Assembly (NCBI GenBank): GCA_002731375.1
Contig: PCBT01000054.1
Span: 61,804 to 125,803 of the forward strand
DNA length: 64,000 bases
From: Rhodospirillaceae bacterium
GTDB taxonomy: Bacteria > Pseudomonadota > Alphaproteobacteria > GCA-2731375
Direction: 5' to 3'
Both the position numbers and the translations under genes were made by a program. Positions 10,167 to 20,510 of this stretch are shown here, in pieces. Under the pieces are notes generated by a model. That model was given only the letters and a program-made list of their open reading frames with translations, had not been told where the DNA came from and did not search any database. Positions within the stretch are counted from its first letter, which is position 1. Every line of letters begins with the position of its first letter.

Positions 10167-10299
10167 GTATGTAAATCGTCCCTTCACTTGTAAGGATCCG
10201 GACCTTTGAGTATGTATAGCTGCGCCGGCGGCGGTAATGTGCCGCCTGGCGAGGGAAAAGTGGACGGCAACTCGTTACTGGGAGCCGCCAGGTGAGGTT

Positions 10300-11520
10300 A
10301 TGGCACGAATAGTAATGAAATTTGGCGGCACCTCTGTGGCCGATATAGAACGCCTGCGCCATGTCGCGGGCCGCGTGGCCAAGATCGCCGGCGAGGGTAA
10401 TCAGGTCGCGGTGGTGCTTTCCGCCATGGCAGGGACGACCAATCAACTAATTGAATGGACCCGGGAAATGAGCAGCCTGCACGATGCCCGGGAATACGAC
10501 GCCGTGGTCTCCACCGGCGAACAGGTCACCATTGGTTTGTTGGCCATGGCATTGCAGGAAAAGGGCATATCCGCCCGTTCCTGGCAGGGCTGGCAGGTTC
10601 CCATCCGCACCGATGACGTCCATGGGAGCGCCCGTATCCTGGAGATCGACGGGGCTGATATAATTCAGCGCATGGAGGCCGGCGAAGTTGCTGTCATTGC
10701 CGGTTTTCAGGGAATTTCACCCAAGAACCGCATTGCTACTCTGGGACGTAGCGGCTCCGACACCACGGCCGTGGCCCTGGCCGCCGCCTTGAGCGCGGAT
10801 CGCTGCGATATTTATACGGATGTGGACGGTGTCTACACCGCCGACCCCCGCATCGTGACGGCGGCGCGGAAACTTGATAAGATAACCTACGAAGAAATGC
10901 TGGAAATGGCGTCCCAGGGCGCCAAGGTGCTGCAAACTCGATCGGTCGAACTGGCCATGAACCACCGGGTGCGAGTGCAGGTGCTTTCCAGCTTCAATGA
11001 TACTCCCGGTACTTTAGTTGTTGACGAGGATGAAATCGTGGAAAAAGCGGTGGTCAGTGGCATTACCTATGCCTCCGGTGAGGCCAAGGTAACTCTTTTG
11101 CAAGTGTCCGACCGGCCCGGCGTGGCGGCGGCGGTCTTTGGCCCCTTGGCCGAGGCCAATGTCAATGTTGATATGATCGTGCAAAGTGCCTCGCCCGACG
11201 GCACCAGCACTGACATGACTTTCACGGTGTCGCGGGCCGATCTGCCCAGGGTTCGGGACATTCTGGCCCAGCATCGTGATGCCATCGGTTTTCAGGAAGT
11301 GATCGCGGACGGTGACGTGGTCAAGGTCTCGGTTATCGGCGTCGGCATGCGCAGCCATGCCGGCGTGGCCCAGCGGATGTTCGCGGCCCTGTCCGAGAAA
11401 GGCATAAACATTCATGCCATTTCAACCTCGGAAATCAAGATTTCCGTGCTGATCGGCGCCGAATATACGGAGCTTGCCGTGCGCAGCCTGCATTCCGCAT
11501 ATGGATTGGATTCCGCTTGA
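10300..11520 (+). CDS. lysC: aspartate kinase
   Basis: Phosphorylates aspartate with ATP, the entry step to lysine, threonine, methionine and diaminopimelate. ATG 10300 follows an AGGTGAGG site; the protein starts MARIVMKFGGTSV, the kinase signature. The catalytic domain runs to about residue 245 (GRSGSDTTAVALAAAL near 150, TDVDGVYTADPR). Two C-terminal ACT domains follow, with VSDRPGVAAAVFGPLAEANVNVDMIVQ and VGMRSHAGVAQRMFAAL, consistent with allosteric feedback by lysine and/or threonine. Length 406 is standard. ptsP follows on the same strand. Confidence 0.96.
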   Translation: MARIVMKFGGTSVADIERLRHVAGRVAKIAGEGNQVAVVLSAMAGTTNQLIEWTREMSSLHDAREYDAVVSTGEQVTIGLLAMALQEKGISARSWQGWQVPIRTDDVHGSARILEIDGADIIQRMEAGEVAVIAGFQGISPKNRIATLGRSGSDTTAVALAAALSADRCDIYTDVDGVYTADPRIVTAARKLDKITYEEMLEMASQGAKVLQTRSVELAMNHRVRVQVLSSFNDTPGTLVVDEDEIVEKAVVSGITYASGEAKVTLLQVSDRPGVAAAVFGPLAEANVNVDMIVQSASPDGTSTDMTFTVSRADLPRVRDILAQHRDAIGFQEVIADGDVVKVSVIGVGMRSHAGVAQRMFAALSEKGINIHAISTSEIKISVLIGAEYTELAVRSLHSAYGLDSA

Positions 11521-11557
11521 GCCTGCTTGGGCTCATGGTATCAATCCAAACCGCCGA

Positions 11558-13846
11558 ATGGCTCCGGCGGCGGAGGCGGGCGTGAATCCCGCCGGTCCAT
11601 CGGGTCCGCGTATCCTGTTACGTCGTTTGCGTGAGGTCATGGCCGGGTCCGGTGCGGCCCAGGAGCGCATGGATCAATTGGTCACGGCCATTGCCGCCAA
11701 CATGGTGGCTGAGGTTTGTTCGATCTATCTGTTGCGCGACGGTATGTTGGAGTTGTTCGCCACCGAAGGTCTAAAACGCGATGCCATTCATCAGACGACG
11801 TTGCGGGTCGGTGAGGGGCTGGTTGGCCAGATTGCGCAATTGGCCAGGCCCATAGCCTTGTCCGAGGCGCGCTCCCATCCCAATTTCGCGGCCCGCCCGG
11901 AAACCGGTGAAGAGGATTATCACTCCCTGATGGGGGTTCCAGTGCTGCGTGGTGGCCGGGTCGTGGGTGTGCTGGTGGTGCAGAACAAAACCAACCGAGA
12001 CTATGTGAACGACGAGATCGAGGTCATGCAGACCATCGCCATGGTCCTAGCAGAAATGGTTGGTGGTGCCCTGCAGGAGGAGGTGCCGGGCGTTGGGAAC
12101 ATCGGTTCCGACGGCCTGCCTCGGCGCCTGGCCGGGTTGGTGTTGAATGACGGGCTGGCCCGTGGGGTGGCGGTTCTGCACGAACCGCGTATCGTTGTTG
12201 AGCAACATGTCGCTGATGATGTTGATATGGAGGCTGAGCGACTGAACACCGCCATGGCGGAGTTGCGGGCCCAGGTCGATGGCATGTTGCAAGCGGCAAT
12301 AGCGGAGCCCGGCGGCGAGTCGCGCGACATTTTGGAAACCTATCGCATGTTTGCCCGCGACAAGGGCTGGATGGCGCGCATGCGTGAAGCAATCCAGGGC
12401 GGCCTAACGGCGGAAGCAGCGGTGGAACGGGTGCAGGTGGAAAACCGGACCCGCATGTCGGAAATCAGCGATGCGTATCTGCGCGAGCGCCTGCACGATC
12501 TAGAAGATTTGTCCAATCGCCTGATGCGCCATTTGACCACGAATGGCGGGCAGTTGAATGATGATGATCTGCCTGATCAGGCAGTGGTGGTAGCCTGGAA
12601 CATGGGACCGGCGGAATTACTGGACTATGACGTCGAGCGGATCAAGGCCCTAGTCCTGGAAGAAGGCTCGCCGACCTCGCATGTGGCGATAGTTGCCCGT
12701 GCCTTGCAGATTCCCGTCATCGGGCGGCTGGATCAATTGCTCGACATGGTCGAAGCCGGCGATGATCTGGTTGTCGATGGCGACAATGGACAACTGTTCG
12801 TACGACCCGGCGCGGATGCATTGGAAGCCTTTGGCGCCAATCTGGAATTGCGTCAGGCCCGTGCCGCCCGCTATGCCGCGATGCGGGACAAGCCGGCAGT
12901 GAGCAAGGATGGCACCCGTATTCATCTCAATCTGAACGCCGGGCTGCTGGCCGACCTGCCGCATCTGGGCGAAACCGGCGCCGATGGCATCGGTTTGTAC
13001 CGGACCGAGCTGCATTTTATGGTCCGGGCAACATTGCCAACCGTATCCATGCAGACCGAATTCTACAGCCGGGTGTTGGACCAGGCCGGCGAGCGTCCGG
13101 TGGTCTTTCGTACCCTTGATGTGGGTGGCGATAAGATGCTGCCGTATTTGACCCGCTATGACGACGAACAGAACCCGGCCATGGGCTGGCGTGCGATCCG
13201 TCTGTCTCTTGACCGGCCCGTGTTGCTGCGCATGCAGATCCGGGCCTTGTTGAAGGCAGCCTCCGGCCGGCCCTTGGCGATGATGTTTCCTATGATCGCC
13301 GAGGTCTCGGAATTCGTGGCGGCTCGCGCTCTGTTGGACCGTGAGGTCGAGCGCCAAAGCCGCATGGGCGAGGACGGGCCGTCATCGTTGCAGGTCGGCA
13401 CCATGTTGGAAGTTCCCAGCCTGGCCTGGCAATTGGCGGCTTTGTTGCCATTGGTTGATTTCATTTCCATCGGCAGTAACGATTTGATGCAATTTTTGTT
13501 TGCATCTGACCGGGGCAATCCGCGCCTTGCCAACCGGTATGACGAATTAAGCCCCTCGGCCCTATCAATCGTGCGCGACATTGTACAGCGTTGCGATGCC
13601 GCTGGCGTGCCGGTCAGCCTGTGCGGTGAAGCAGCTGGCCGGCCGGTCGATGCCATGGCCCTTATTGGTTTGGGCCTGCGTAGTATTTCCATGGGCGCGG
13701 CTTCCATCGGAGCAGTAAAAATGATGGTGCGGAGCCTAGATTTGGAAGCTTTGCAGGACTTTATGTATGATATTTATGAGTCTCCGGAGCATAGTTTGCG
13801 CGCCGCTTTGACTAAGTTTGCCCAAGATCATTACATTTTAATTTAA
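11558..13846 (+). CDS. ptsP: phosphoenolpyruvate-protein phosphotransferase PtsP (EI-Ntr)
   Basis: Enzyme I of the nitrogen-related PTS, which passes phosphate from PEP to NPr. A GAF domain (about residues 30-165, with SLMGVPVLRGGRVVGVLVVQNK) precedes the enzyme I core. The phosphorylated His is near residue 375 in GSPTSHVAIVARA. The C-terminal PEP-binding barrel shows DGIGLYRTELHFM, FRTLDVGGDKMLPY, SIGSNDLMQFLFASDR and the catalytic-Cys segment SLCGEAA. ATG 11558 gives 762 residues, the usual size. The GAF domain suggests control by a nitrogen signal such as glutamine. Confidence 0.94.
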   Translation: MAPAAEAGVNPAGPSGPRILLRRLREVMAGSGAAQERMDQLVTAIAANMVAEVCSIYLLRDGMLELFATEGLKRDAIHQTTLRVGEGLVGQIAQLARPIALSEARSHPNFAARPETGEEDYHSLMGVPVLRGGRVVGVLVVQNKTNRDYVNDEIEVMQTIAMVLAEMVGGALQEEVPGVGNIGSDGLPRRLAGLVLNDGLARGVAVLHEPRIVVEQHVADDVDMEAERLNTAMAELRAQVDGMLQAAIAEPGGESRDILETYRMFARDKGWMARMREAIQGGLTAEAAVERVQVENRTRMSEISDAYLRERLHDLEDLSNRLMRHLTTNGGQLNDDDLPDQAVVVAWNMGPAELLDYDVERIKALVLEEGSPTSHVAIVARALQIPVIGRLDQLLDMVEAGDDLVVDGDNGQLFVRPGADALEAFGANLELRQARAARYAAMRDKPAVSKDGTRIHLNLNAGLLADLPHLGETGADGIGLYRTELHFMVRATLPTVSMQTEFYSRVLDQAGERPVVFRTLDVGGDKMLPYLTRYDDEQNPAMGWRAIRLSLDRPVLLRMQIRALLKAASGRPLAMMFPMIAEVSEFVAARALLDREVERQSRMGEDGPSSLQVGTMLEVPSLAWQLAALLPLVDFISIGSNDLMQFLFASDRGNPRLANRYDELSPSALSIVRDIVQRCDAAGVPVSLCGEAAGRPVDAMALIGLGLRSISMGAASIGAVKMMVRSLDLEALQDFMYDIYESPEHSLRAALTKFAQDHYILI

Positions 13847-13997
13847 ACCTATGCATTTGCTTGATTTTTTAGATCTGGTAAAAAATTATCATTAAGTTAT
13901 CCATAGCGTCTCGCCATTAGCTTGAACGATGGCGTGCGGAATACTATGTACGGTGCGCGTTGTCTGGCCAGCGGGACTGAATCTGGAAGAAGATGTC

Positions 13998-14135
13998 ATG
14001 ACTGATCGAAAGATTGCGGATGAGCAGCCCGAAGACACGGGCCCCGGTGCACTGAACAGAAAAGGCGCCTGGCTGCGTGGGATCGCACGAGGGTTGCATT
14101 TGAAACAAATCGACGAGCAGGTTGATGCAGGTTGA
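13998..14135 (+). pseudogene. probable displaced N-terminus of RodZ
   Basis: ATG 13998 has a strong upstream GGAAGAAG and opens a 45-codon frame (MTDRKIADEQPEDTGPGAL and on) ending LKQIDEQVDAG-stop at 14133. A 10-bp direct tandem duplication (CAGGTTGATG, 14118-14127 and 14128-14137) sits at its end. Removing one copy joins this frame to rodZ as DEQVDDDAYDG. I therefore read it as the original rodZ start, separated by duplication or by an assembly error. An independent short peptide is the alternative. Confidence 0.6.
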
Positions 14136-14137
14136 TG
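14118..14137 (+). repeat. 10-bp perfect tandem duplication at the rodZ start
   Basis: CAGGTTGATG occurs twice back to back. Ten is not a multiple of three, so the duplication changes frame between the well-initiated upstream reading frame and the rodZ HTH domain. Confidence 0.95.
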
Positions 14138-15723
14138 ATGATGCCTATGACGGTATTGGCGCGGGTATGCGGGCCGAGCGGCAGCGCCGGAATCTTTCGA
14201 TAGCCGATGTCGCTGCCACGCTGCGTATCCAGCAGACATATTTGGTGGCCTTGGAAGAAGGCTGGACTGATGATTTGCCGGGCCCCACCTATGCCATAGG
14301 CTTTTTGCGTACTTACAGCGAATTTCTGGGCCTGGATGGCGAAGAGATTATTCGCCAGTTCAAGCGCGAGGCGGCCCTGAGCCCCGTGGAACGCCGCTTG
14401 GTCTTTCCCGAACCCTTGGAAGAGGCCCGGCGCCCAGGCTTGAGCCTGGCATTGATATCGCTTCTGGTGGCCGGTGCCGTTTATGGCGGTTGGATATTCC
14501 TCGAACAACGTGATCTTGCACCGATCGAGACGGTGGCCGAACCGCCACAGCGGCTGGAGCCCTATAAGGCAGCCACGGATGCGGAGAAGCCTGTCGAGGC
14601 CTCGCCGCGAGAAACAGCGGCGCTCACGACGACAACCACGACAGCGGAAACAAAAGCGGCAATGGCGCCACCTTCGCCGGAGGTCGGTGCCGGTGTGCCG
14701 CAAGCAGAGCAAAAGCTATCCGGGCCGAAAAATGCCGAAGCTGGTGAAGCTGATACAACGGCGCCGTTGGCATCCCTTGAACCCCAGAAAGATCCGCTGC
14801 AATCGGCAACTCAGGCTCCAATGCAGCCCCCCGGGCAAGCTTCTGGCCAGATATCGGAACAATCGTTTGATCAGGCTGCCGTGGAGGTGCAGGCAACGCC
14901 TAGTGAGGGTGAGCGCGCCGCCGCGGCCGATGTCAGCGGCCTTGCAAATACCGCTGACACGGCCGATGCGGCGGCGCAGTCAGATACCGCCGTCAGCATC
15001 GGTGAAATGCCAGTGACGGCGAATGCGGCCACGCAGGATAATGAAACCTCCACCGAAGGATCCGCCGCTGGGTCTGCCGAAATGGCATCAAATGACCGTG
15101 ATGATAGCGCCAAACCGGCTATTCAGGAGGAAACAGCGTCTGCCGTGACGATGGTCGAGCCCTCCAGAGCCCAGCCCAATGCGCTGGATGCCTCACCCTT
15201 GCCATTGCCCGCGCGTGAGGGCAGCGACGTGGATACCGCGCCCGCCATGCCGGCGATCCAGGCCTCCATCACGCCACCACCACCACCGGCAGCGCCCTCA
15301 GCACCGGAGCGACCGCATTTCGAATCGAGCGGTGAAGAGGCGTCCGACAATGGCGCCGGCGTCACCTCTCTGAAGGCCACGTCCGACAGCCTGGGTCATC
15401 GTCCGCAAACCTATGGCGCCTCCAACCGTGATGTCCGGGTGGTGCTGCGGGCACGGGCTGAATCCTGGGTGCAAATACAGGGCGCCAACAACGAACTGCT
15501 GCTGACCCGTATGCTGCGGCCGGGCGATAGTTATCAGGCGCCGAACCGCACCGATCTGGTCCTGATGACGGGCAATGCGGGCGCCATAGAGATCATGGTG
15601 GATGGCGAGGCCTTGGGCACGCTCGGTCCCATGGGGCAGGTGCGCCGCAACATCAAGCTGGATGCGGAGCAATTGCGCGGGCAAATGCAGGTAACGGAGA
15701 GCCCCCGAGAGGAAGGGCGTTAG
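14125..15723 (+). CDS. rodZ: cytoskeletal protein RodZ-like, HTH plus DUF4115
   Basis: Bitopic protein that couples MreB filaments to the elongation machinery. The N-terminal helix-turn-helix of the HTH_25 type covers about residues 10-80 (GAGMRAERQRRNLSIADVA, DDLPGPTYAIGFLRTYSEFLG). One membrane segment lies at about 105-126. A long Ala/Glu/Thr/Pro-rich periplasmic linker follows, then a C-terminal DUF4115 domain (VVLRARAESWVQIQGANNEL, GNAGAIEIMVDG). It is followed by ispG and hisS, the classic order. ATG 14125 is the first start in this frame, but its ribosome site is weak. The native start is probably ATG 13998, cut off by a 10-bp duplication. Confidence 0.85.
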   Translation: MQVDDDAYDGIGAGMRAERQRRNLSIADVAATLRIQQTYLVALEEGWTDDLPGPTYAIGFLRTYSEFLGLDGEEIIRQFKREAALSPVERRLVFPEPLEEARRPGLSLALISLLVAGAVYGGWIFLEQRDLAPIETVAEPPQRLEPYKAATDAEKPVEASPRETAALTTTTTTAETKAAMAPPSPEVGAGVPQAEQKLSGPKNAEAGEADTTAPLASLEPQKDPLQSATQAPMQPPGQASGQISEQSFDQAAVEVQATPSEGERAAAADVSGLANTADTADAAAQSDTAVSIGEMPVTANAATQDNETSTEGSAAGSAEMASNDRDDSAKPAIQEETASAVTMVEPSRAQPNALDASPLPLPAREGSDVDTAPAMPAIQASITPPPPPAAPSAPERPHFESSGEEASDNGAGVTSLKATSDSLGHRPQTYGASNRDVRVVLRARAESWVQIQGANNELLLTRMLRPGDSYQAPNRTDLVLMTGNAGAIEIMVDGEALGTLGPMGQVRRNIKLDAEQLRGQMQVTESPREEGR

Positions 15724-15811
15724 GGCCTTTTATCGACAGCAAATTATTGCTATTGCATCTCTGACCGGTCCACGGCTGTGTTGACCGGCCAGAAAATATG
15801 AGCGCCATTCC

Positions 15812-16918
15812 ATGAGCCTGCGTCCCTATCGCGATATTCACCGCCGCGCCTGCCGCCAAGTTATGGTCGGCGACGTTGCCGTGGGCGGCAATGCCCCGAT
15901 CACCGTGCAGTCCATGACCACGACGCTGACCCATGATGTGCCCGCCACCGTGGCGCAAATCCATGCGCTGGAAGTGGCTGGCGCCGATATTGTCCGCGTT
16001 TCCTGTCCGGACGAGGCATCCTCGGCGGCGTTGCACCAAATTGTCGATCAGACTACTGTGCCGATCATCGCTGATATTCATTTTCATTATCGCCGGGCAT
16101 TAGAGGCTGCGGACAATGGCGCGGCCTGTTTGCGCATCAATCCCGGCAATATTGGTGCCGAAAGCCGGGTGCGTGAAGTGGTCCATGCGGCGCGTGCCAA
16201 CGGCTGTTCCATGCGTATCGGCGTCAATGCCGGCAGCCTGGAAAAAGAACTGCTGGAGCGGTATGGCGAGCCCTGTCCGGAGGCCATGGTAGAAAGCGCC
16301 CTGAACCATGCCCGCTTGTTGGAAGACAATAATTTCGAGGATTTCAAAATCTCGGTCAAGGCATCGGATGTATTCCTTTCCGTCGCCGCCTATCAGTCCT
16401 TGGCCGAGGTCTGTGACTATCCCCTGCATCTGGGTATTACTGAGGCTGGTGCCCTGCGCGGCGGCACTGTCAAATCTTCGATTGGCCTGGGCCACCTGTT
16501 GTGGGCAGGAATTGGCGATACGATCCGGGTCTCGCTTTCCGCTGATCCGGTCGAGGAAATCCACGCCGGCTTTGAAATTCTAAAATCTCTTGGTCTGCGC
16601 CATCGTGGCGTTTCCATTGTCAGTTGCCCCTCTTGTGCCCGGCAAGCCTTCCCCGTGATCAAAACGGTGGAGGCGTTGGAGCAGCGCCTGGCCCATATCG
16701 CGACACCCATGACCCTGTCCATCATGGGCTGTGTGGTCAACGGACCGGGAGAGGCAAAAGAAACCGATATCGGCGTCACGGGTGGTGGCCGGGGCACCCA
16801 TATGGTGTATCTAAGCGGTGTCGCTGATCACAAGATCGGAGACGAAGGTTTTGTCGATCATGTGGTAGATCTGGTGGAAAAAAAAATCGCGGAATTGCAT
16901 GCCGCGGCGGCGGAGTAA
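15812..16918 (+). CDS. ispG: 4-hydroxy-3-methylbut-2-enyl diphosphate synthase
   Basis: Iron-sulfur enzyme of the non-mevalonate (MEP) isoprenoid pathway that converts MEcPP to HMBPP. The 368 residues show the TIM-barrel start [24 protein letters not shown], and the C-terminal cluster ligands in SCPSCARQ and [22 protein letters not shown]. Length is that of the bacterial short form. It lies between rodZ and hisS; the 6-bp gap to hisS implies co-transcription. Confidence 0.96.
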   Translation: MSLRPYRDIHRRACRQVMVGDVAVGGNAPITVQSMTTTLTHDVPATVAQIHALEVAGADIVRVSCPDEASSAALHQIVDQTTVPIIADIHFHYRRALEAADNGAACLRINPGNIGAESRVREVVHAARANGCSMRIGVNAGSLEKELLERYGEPCPEAMVESALNHARLLEDNNFEDFKISVKASDVFLSVAAYQSLAEVCDYPLHLGITEAGALRGGTVKSSIGLGHLLWAGIGDTIRVSLSADPVEEIHAGFEILKSLGLRHRGVSIVSCPSCARQAFPVIKTVEALEQRLAHIATPMTLSIMGCVVNGPGEAKETDIGVTGGGRGTHMVYLSGVADHKIGDEGFVDHVVDLVEKKIAELHAAAAE

Positions 16919-16924
16919 TTCAGT

Positions 16925-18172
16925 ATGGCGAAGATACAATCGGTGCGCGGCACCCACGATCTGGTCGGCGAGACGGCGGCTGCGCACAATTATGTTGTCG
17001 CGGCGGCGCGTGACTGCGCCCTGCGCTTTGGTTTCGAGGATATCGATCCGCCGATCTTTGAATTTACCCCCGTGTTCGTCCGCACCATGGGCGGGGGCTC
17101 GGATGTGGTGCGCAAGGAAATGTACTCCTTCACTGACAACGGCGGCGAGGATATCAGCTTGCGCCCGGAATTTACCGCCGGCATTTGCCGCGCCTTTATT
17201 TCGGGCGGTATGCAACAGAACCTGCCGTTGAAGTTTTTCGCCCATGGCCCGGCTTTTCGATATGAACGGCCGCAAAAAGGCCGGCAGCGCCAGTTCCATC
17301 AGATTGATGCGGAGATCCTGGGCGTGGAAGGCCCTGGCGCGGATATCGAGATCATCACCCTGGGTGCGGAAATTCTTCACGACCTTGGCATTCTGGGCGC
17401 CTGTGTGTTGGAACTGAATACCCTGGGCGATCCGGAAAGCCGGCTAGTGTACCGCGATGCCCTGGTGGCTTATTTTTCCGATCACAAGGATAAACTTTCC
17501 GAAGACAGTGTCGATAGGCTGGGCCGCAATCCGTTGCGTATCCTTGATTCCAAGGATGACGGCGACCGGGAAATCGCCGCCGGCGCCCCCTTGATGGCGG
17601 AATTCCTAAATCCCGCGTCCGCTGATTTCTTTGCCGCTGTTTGCGAGGGTCTGGATACGCTTGGTATCGGATATAATCTCAACCAGCACCTGGTGCGCGG
17701 CCTGGATTATTACACCCATACTACCTTTGAATTCGTCACCAATGCCCTGGGTGCCCAGGGTGCGGTGATCGCGGGCGGGCGCTATGACGGCCTTATCAAA
17801 ATGCTGGGCGGACCGCCCACGCCTGGAATTGGCTGGGCCGGGGGGATTGAACGCCTTGGCATGCTGGCAGCTCATGCACCCGCGCCTGTCCGTCCCATCG
17901 CGTTCGTGCCCATGGGGGATGCGGCGGAACGTCTGGCGCTGAAACTATGCCATGGCCTGCGCCGGGATGGTTTCACGGTGGATATGGCGTTTCGCGGCAA
18001 CCTTAGCCGGCGTCTGAAGCGGGCCAACAAGCAGAATGCAAGGGCAGCATTGATTCTGGGCGACGATGAAATCGCCAAGGGTGTCGTCACCCTGCGGGAT
18101 CTTGATGGCGGCGGCCAGCAGGACGTTGCCCTGGACGACATAGCCGTGCATCTGCGAAAATTAACCCCATGA
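16925..18172 (+). CDS. hisS: histidine--tRNA ligase
   Basis: Class II aminoacyl-tRNA synthetase charging tRNA-His. The 415 residues show [13 protein letters not shown] at the N-terminus, motif 1 around [13 protein letters not shown], motif 2 [14 protein letters not shown], the histidine-binding [15 protein letters not shown], and motif 3 [16 protein letters not shown]-terminal anticodon-binding domain begins near residue 325. The stop overlaps the prfA start by four bases (ATGA). Confidence 0.96.
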   Translation: MAKIQSVRGTHDLVGETAAAHNYVVAAARDCALRFGFEDIDPPIFEFTPVFVRTMGGGSDVVRKEMYSFTDNGGEDISLRPEFTAGICRAFISGGMQQNLPLKFFAHGPAFRYERPQKGRQRQFHQIDAEILGVEGPGADIEIITLGAEILHDLGILGACVLELNTLGDPESRLVYRDALVAYFSDHKDKLSEDSVDRLGRNPLRILDSKDDGDREIAAGAPLMAEFLNPASADFFAAVCEGLDTLGIGYNLNQHLVRGLDYYTHTTFEFVTNALGAQGAVIAGGRYDGLIKMLGGPPTPGIGWAGGIERLGMLAAHAPAPVRPIAFVPMGDAAERLALKLCHGLRRDGFTVDMAFRGNLSRRLKRANKQNARAALILGDDEIAKGVVTLRDLDGGGQQDVALDDIAVHLRKLTP

Positions 18173-19248
18173 TCGGTGAAGAACAAATAGACAGCATCCT
18201 GAAGCGTCTGGCAGAGCTTGAAGCCACTATGGCCGAGGGTGGCGCGAGCGACGATTTCGTGCGCCTGTCGAAGGAATATGCGGAATTGTCGCCGGTCGCC
18301 AAGACGGCCCAGGCGGTGCGCGATCTGCGCATGGAAATCGCCGATTTGGGCGGCATGGTGGACGACCCTGACAGTGACGCCGAAATGCGAGAGCTGGCAA
18401 CGGAGGAAATGGCAGCAGCGCGGGAGCGGCTGCCCGCATTGGAAGGCGCTTTGCGAATCGCCATGCTGCCCAGGGATGCCGCCGACACCAAGAACGCCAT
18501 ATTGGAAGTACGGGCCGGCACGGGGGGCGATGAAGCAGCCCTGTTTGCGGCGGACCTCCTGCGCATGTATCAACGTTATGCCGAGATCAACGGCTGGAAA
18601 TTCGAGTTGATGGACATGAGCGAGTCCTATCTGGGCGGGATCCGCGACGCTGTGGCTTCGATCATGGGCCGGGGCGTGTTCGCCAAGCTGAAGTTTGAAT
18701 CCGGCGTGCACCGGGTGCAACGGGTGCCTGAAACCGAGTCCCAGGGCCGCATCCATACCTCCGCCGCCACCGTCGCCGTGCTGCCCGAGGCCGAGGAGGT
18801 GGATATCGAGGTCAATCCATCCGACCTGCGCGTGGATACCTATCGCGCCCAGGGCGCCGGCGGCCAGCACGTAAACAAAACGGACTCGGCCATTCGCATC
18901 ACGCATCTGCCGACCGGGGTCGTGGTGCAATGCCAGGATAACAAGTCGCAACACAAGAACCGGGCCAAGGCCATGAAGGTCCTGCGCGCACGCCTGTATG
19001 ATGCCGAACGGCAAAAGGTCGAGGGCGAACGTGCCTCATCCCGCAAGGAACAGGTTGGCAGCGGCGACCGCTCCGAACGCATCCGTACCTATAATTTTCC
19101 CCAAGGCCGGGTCACCGATCATCGTATCAATCTGACCCTGTATAAGCTGGAAAAGATGATGAGCGGCGAAGCGGTGGACGAAGTGGTGGACGCCCTGATC
19201 GCGGATCATCAGGCAAGTCTGCTGACCGATCTAGAAGATCATGGCTGA
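18169..19248 (+). CDS. prfA: peptide chain release factor 1
   Basis: Recognises UAA and UAG stop codons and triggers peptide release. The 359 residues contain the GGQ catalytic loop in [15 protein letters not shown], whose glutamine is methylated by the neighbouring PrmC. The upstream [19 protein letters not shown] is also typical of RF1. Its N-terminus overlaps hisS and its end overlaps prmC by 8 bases. RF1 does not read UGA, which matters for the proposed selenocysteine codon at 55206-55208; that UGA would compete with RF2. Confidence 0.96.
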   Translation: MIGEEQIDSILKRLAELEATMAEGGASDDFVRLSKEYAELSPVAKTAQAVRDLRMEIADLGGMVDDPDSDAEMRELATEEMAAARERLPALEGALRIAMLPRDAADTKNAILEVRAGTGGDEAALFAADLLRMYQRYAEINGWKFELMDMSESYLGGIRDAVASIMGRGVFAKLKFESGVHRVQRVPETESQGRIHTSAATVAVLPEAEEVDIEVNPSDLRVDTYRAQGAGGQHVNKTDSAIRITHLPTGVVVQCQDNKSQHKNRAKAMKVLRARLYDAERQKVEGERASSRKEQVGSGDRSERIRTYNFPQGRVTDHRINLTLYKLEKMMSGEAVDEVVDALIADHQASLLTDLEDHG

Positions 19249-20131
19249 TGACAACGAGTTTCCATCAGATTTAACCTTGCGCCAGGCCCTGGCTACGGCC
19301 GGCCGGAAATTGCGGGACGCCGGCGTCGAGGACGCCATGCTGGATGCTGCGCTCTTGTTGGCGCATACCGTCGGAGGCGACCGTCTGACCCTTGTCCGGG
19401 ATGCCGAGCGACGACTGAATGCCGTGGAAACCCAGACTTTTACAAAGCTGGTCACGGCACGCGCCGCGCGCCAGCCGGTTTCGCGTCTGTTGGGCCGGCA
19501 GCAGTTTTGGAGCCTGGATCTGGGCATTGGGCCGTCAGTGCTCGACCCCCGCCCCGACAGCGAAACCATTGTTGAAGCAGCCTTGGCGCAATTGCCTGAC
19601 AAGAATGCGCCGTATGAGATTGCCGATTTCGGCACTGGTTCGGGCTGTTTGCTGCTGGCCCTGTTGGTGGAGCGGCCACGGGCCCGTGGTCTGGGTATTG
19701 ATATCTCTCCCGCCGCCGCCGGCCAGGCCCGCTGGAATGCCTGCGCGCTGGGTCTTGCCGTTAGAAGCAGTTTCATGGCCGGTGATTGGGGCACGGGCTT
19801 GGCTGGGGGGCCTTGGGGGCGCTTTGATATGATAGTTTCCAACCCGCCCTACATCGCCTCCGCCGACATTGCCGGCTTGGCGCCCGAAGTGCGTTGTCAT
19901 GATCCATGCTTGGCGCTGGACGGCGGCGGTGATGGTTTGGCGGCCTACCGCGCCCTGGTGCCGGACCTGGGGCGGTTGCTGCGGCCAGGCGGGCGGGCGG
20001 TTCTGGAATACGGCCAGGGGCAGACTTCGGACCTGAAACAGATCCTGACAATGTCCGGCTTGGCCGTTGAAAGTTGCCATGCCGATCTGGCCGGGGTGGA
20101 ACGCTGCCTGGTTGTATCCGCCCCTGCGTAA
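19241..20131 (+). CDS. prmC: release factor glutamine methyltransferase
   Basis: SAM-dependent enzyme that methylates the GGQ glutamine of RF1 and RF2. The 296 residues have a helical N-terminal domain ([32 protein letters not shown]), the SAM motif [16 protein letters not shown], the substrate motif [10 protein letters not shown] near residue 200, and C-terminal [16 protein letters not shown]. It overlaps the end of prfA, matching its role and the standard operon. Confidence 0.95.
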   Translation: MADDNEFPSDLTLRQALATAGRKLRDAGVEDAMLDAALLLAHTVGGDRLTLVRDAERRLNAVETQTFTKLVTARAARQPVSRLLGRQQFWSLDLGIGPSVLDPRPDSETIVEAALAQLPDKNAPYEIADFGTGSGCLLLALLVERPRARGLGIDISPAAAGQARWNACALGLAVRSSFMAGDWGTGLAGGPWGRFDMIVSNPPYIASADIAGLAPEVRCHDPCLALDGGGDGLAAYRALVPDLGRLLRPGGRAVLEYGQGQTSDLKQILTMSGLAVESCHADLAGVERCLVVSAPA

Positions 20132-20510
20132 AAGCGTATGTTAAAAAAAGGGTTGGTTTTTGTGTCGTCAGGGGCTAGGTTCACTGGTGAACGGCAAGGA
20201 ACGGCCATCGCGATCAGTTGGAACTCTGTCGTGACGGGACGGGCGGTTCCCAAGAGACATACCCACATTGCAGTCTGGAAATCTGAGGCCCATAATTTTA
20301 GGCCAGCATAATACAGACAACCTGAACGCAAATGGCATGTCTTATTTCGATTGAAGGCGTTGGCGAAAGATCCGCTGCTGGCAATCCAGCGGGTGGGTCG
20401 GGGTTGGAATACCTGTTTAAGATTATTTGCTTAAGACAACCCGGCTGATGTGTAGATCTTGGGAATCTTGAATTGGCGTTCGAATTGTAGACACAACTCA
20501 AGACGGTGCT
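20132..20510. other. 379-bp intergenic region before the DUF4167 gene
   Basis: No credible coding frame is seen on either strand. The sequence is AT-richer than the flanking genes and includes an A-run followed by TTGGTTTTTG just after prmC. Two weak inverted repeats are present: CCGCTG/CAGCGG around 20380-20400 and TTAAG/CTTAA around 20418-20436. It presumably carries the promoter of the DUF4167 gene, but I see no convincing -35/-10 pair. Confidence 0.4.

Noticed and set aside
10166-10216. AGTATGTA direct repeat (10166 and 10209) upstream of lysC as a regulatory site
   Set aside because: Only 8 bases, AT-rich and unaligned with any promoter element; it could be chance.
17872-19014. Long minus-strand frame (about 380 codons) opposite hisS-prfA
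   Set aside because: Runs opposite two certain genes and shows no domain or start signal.
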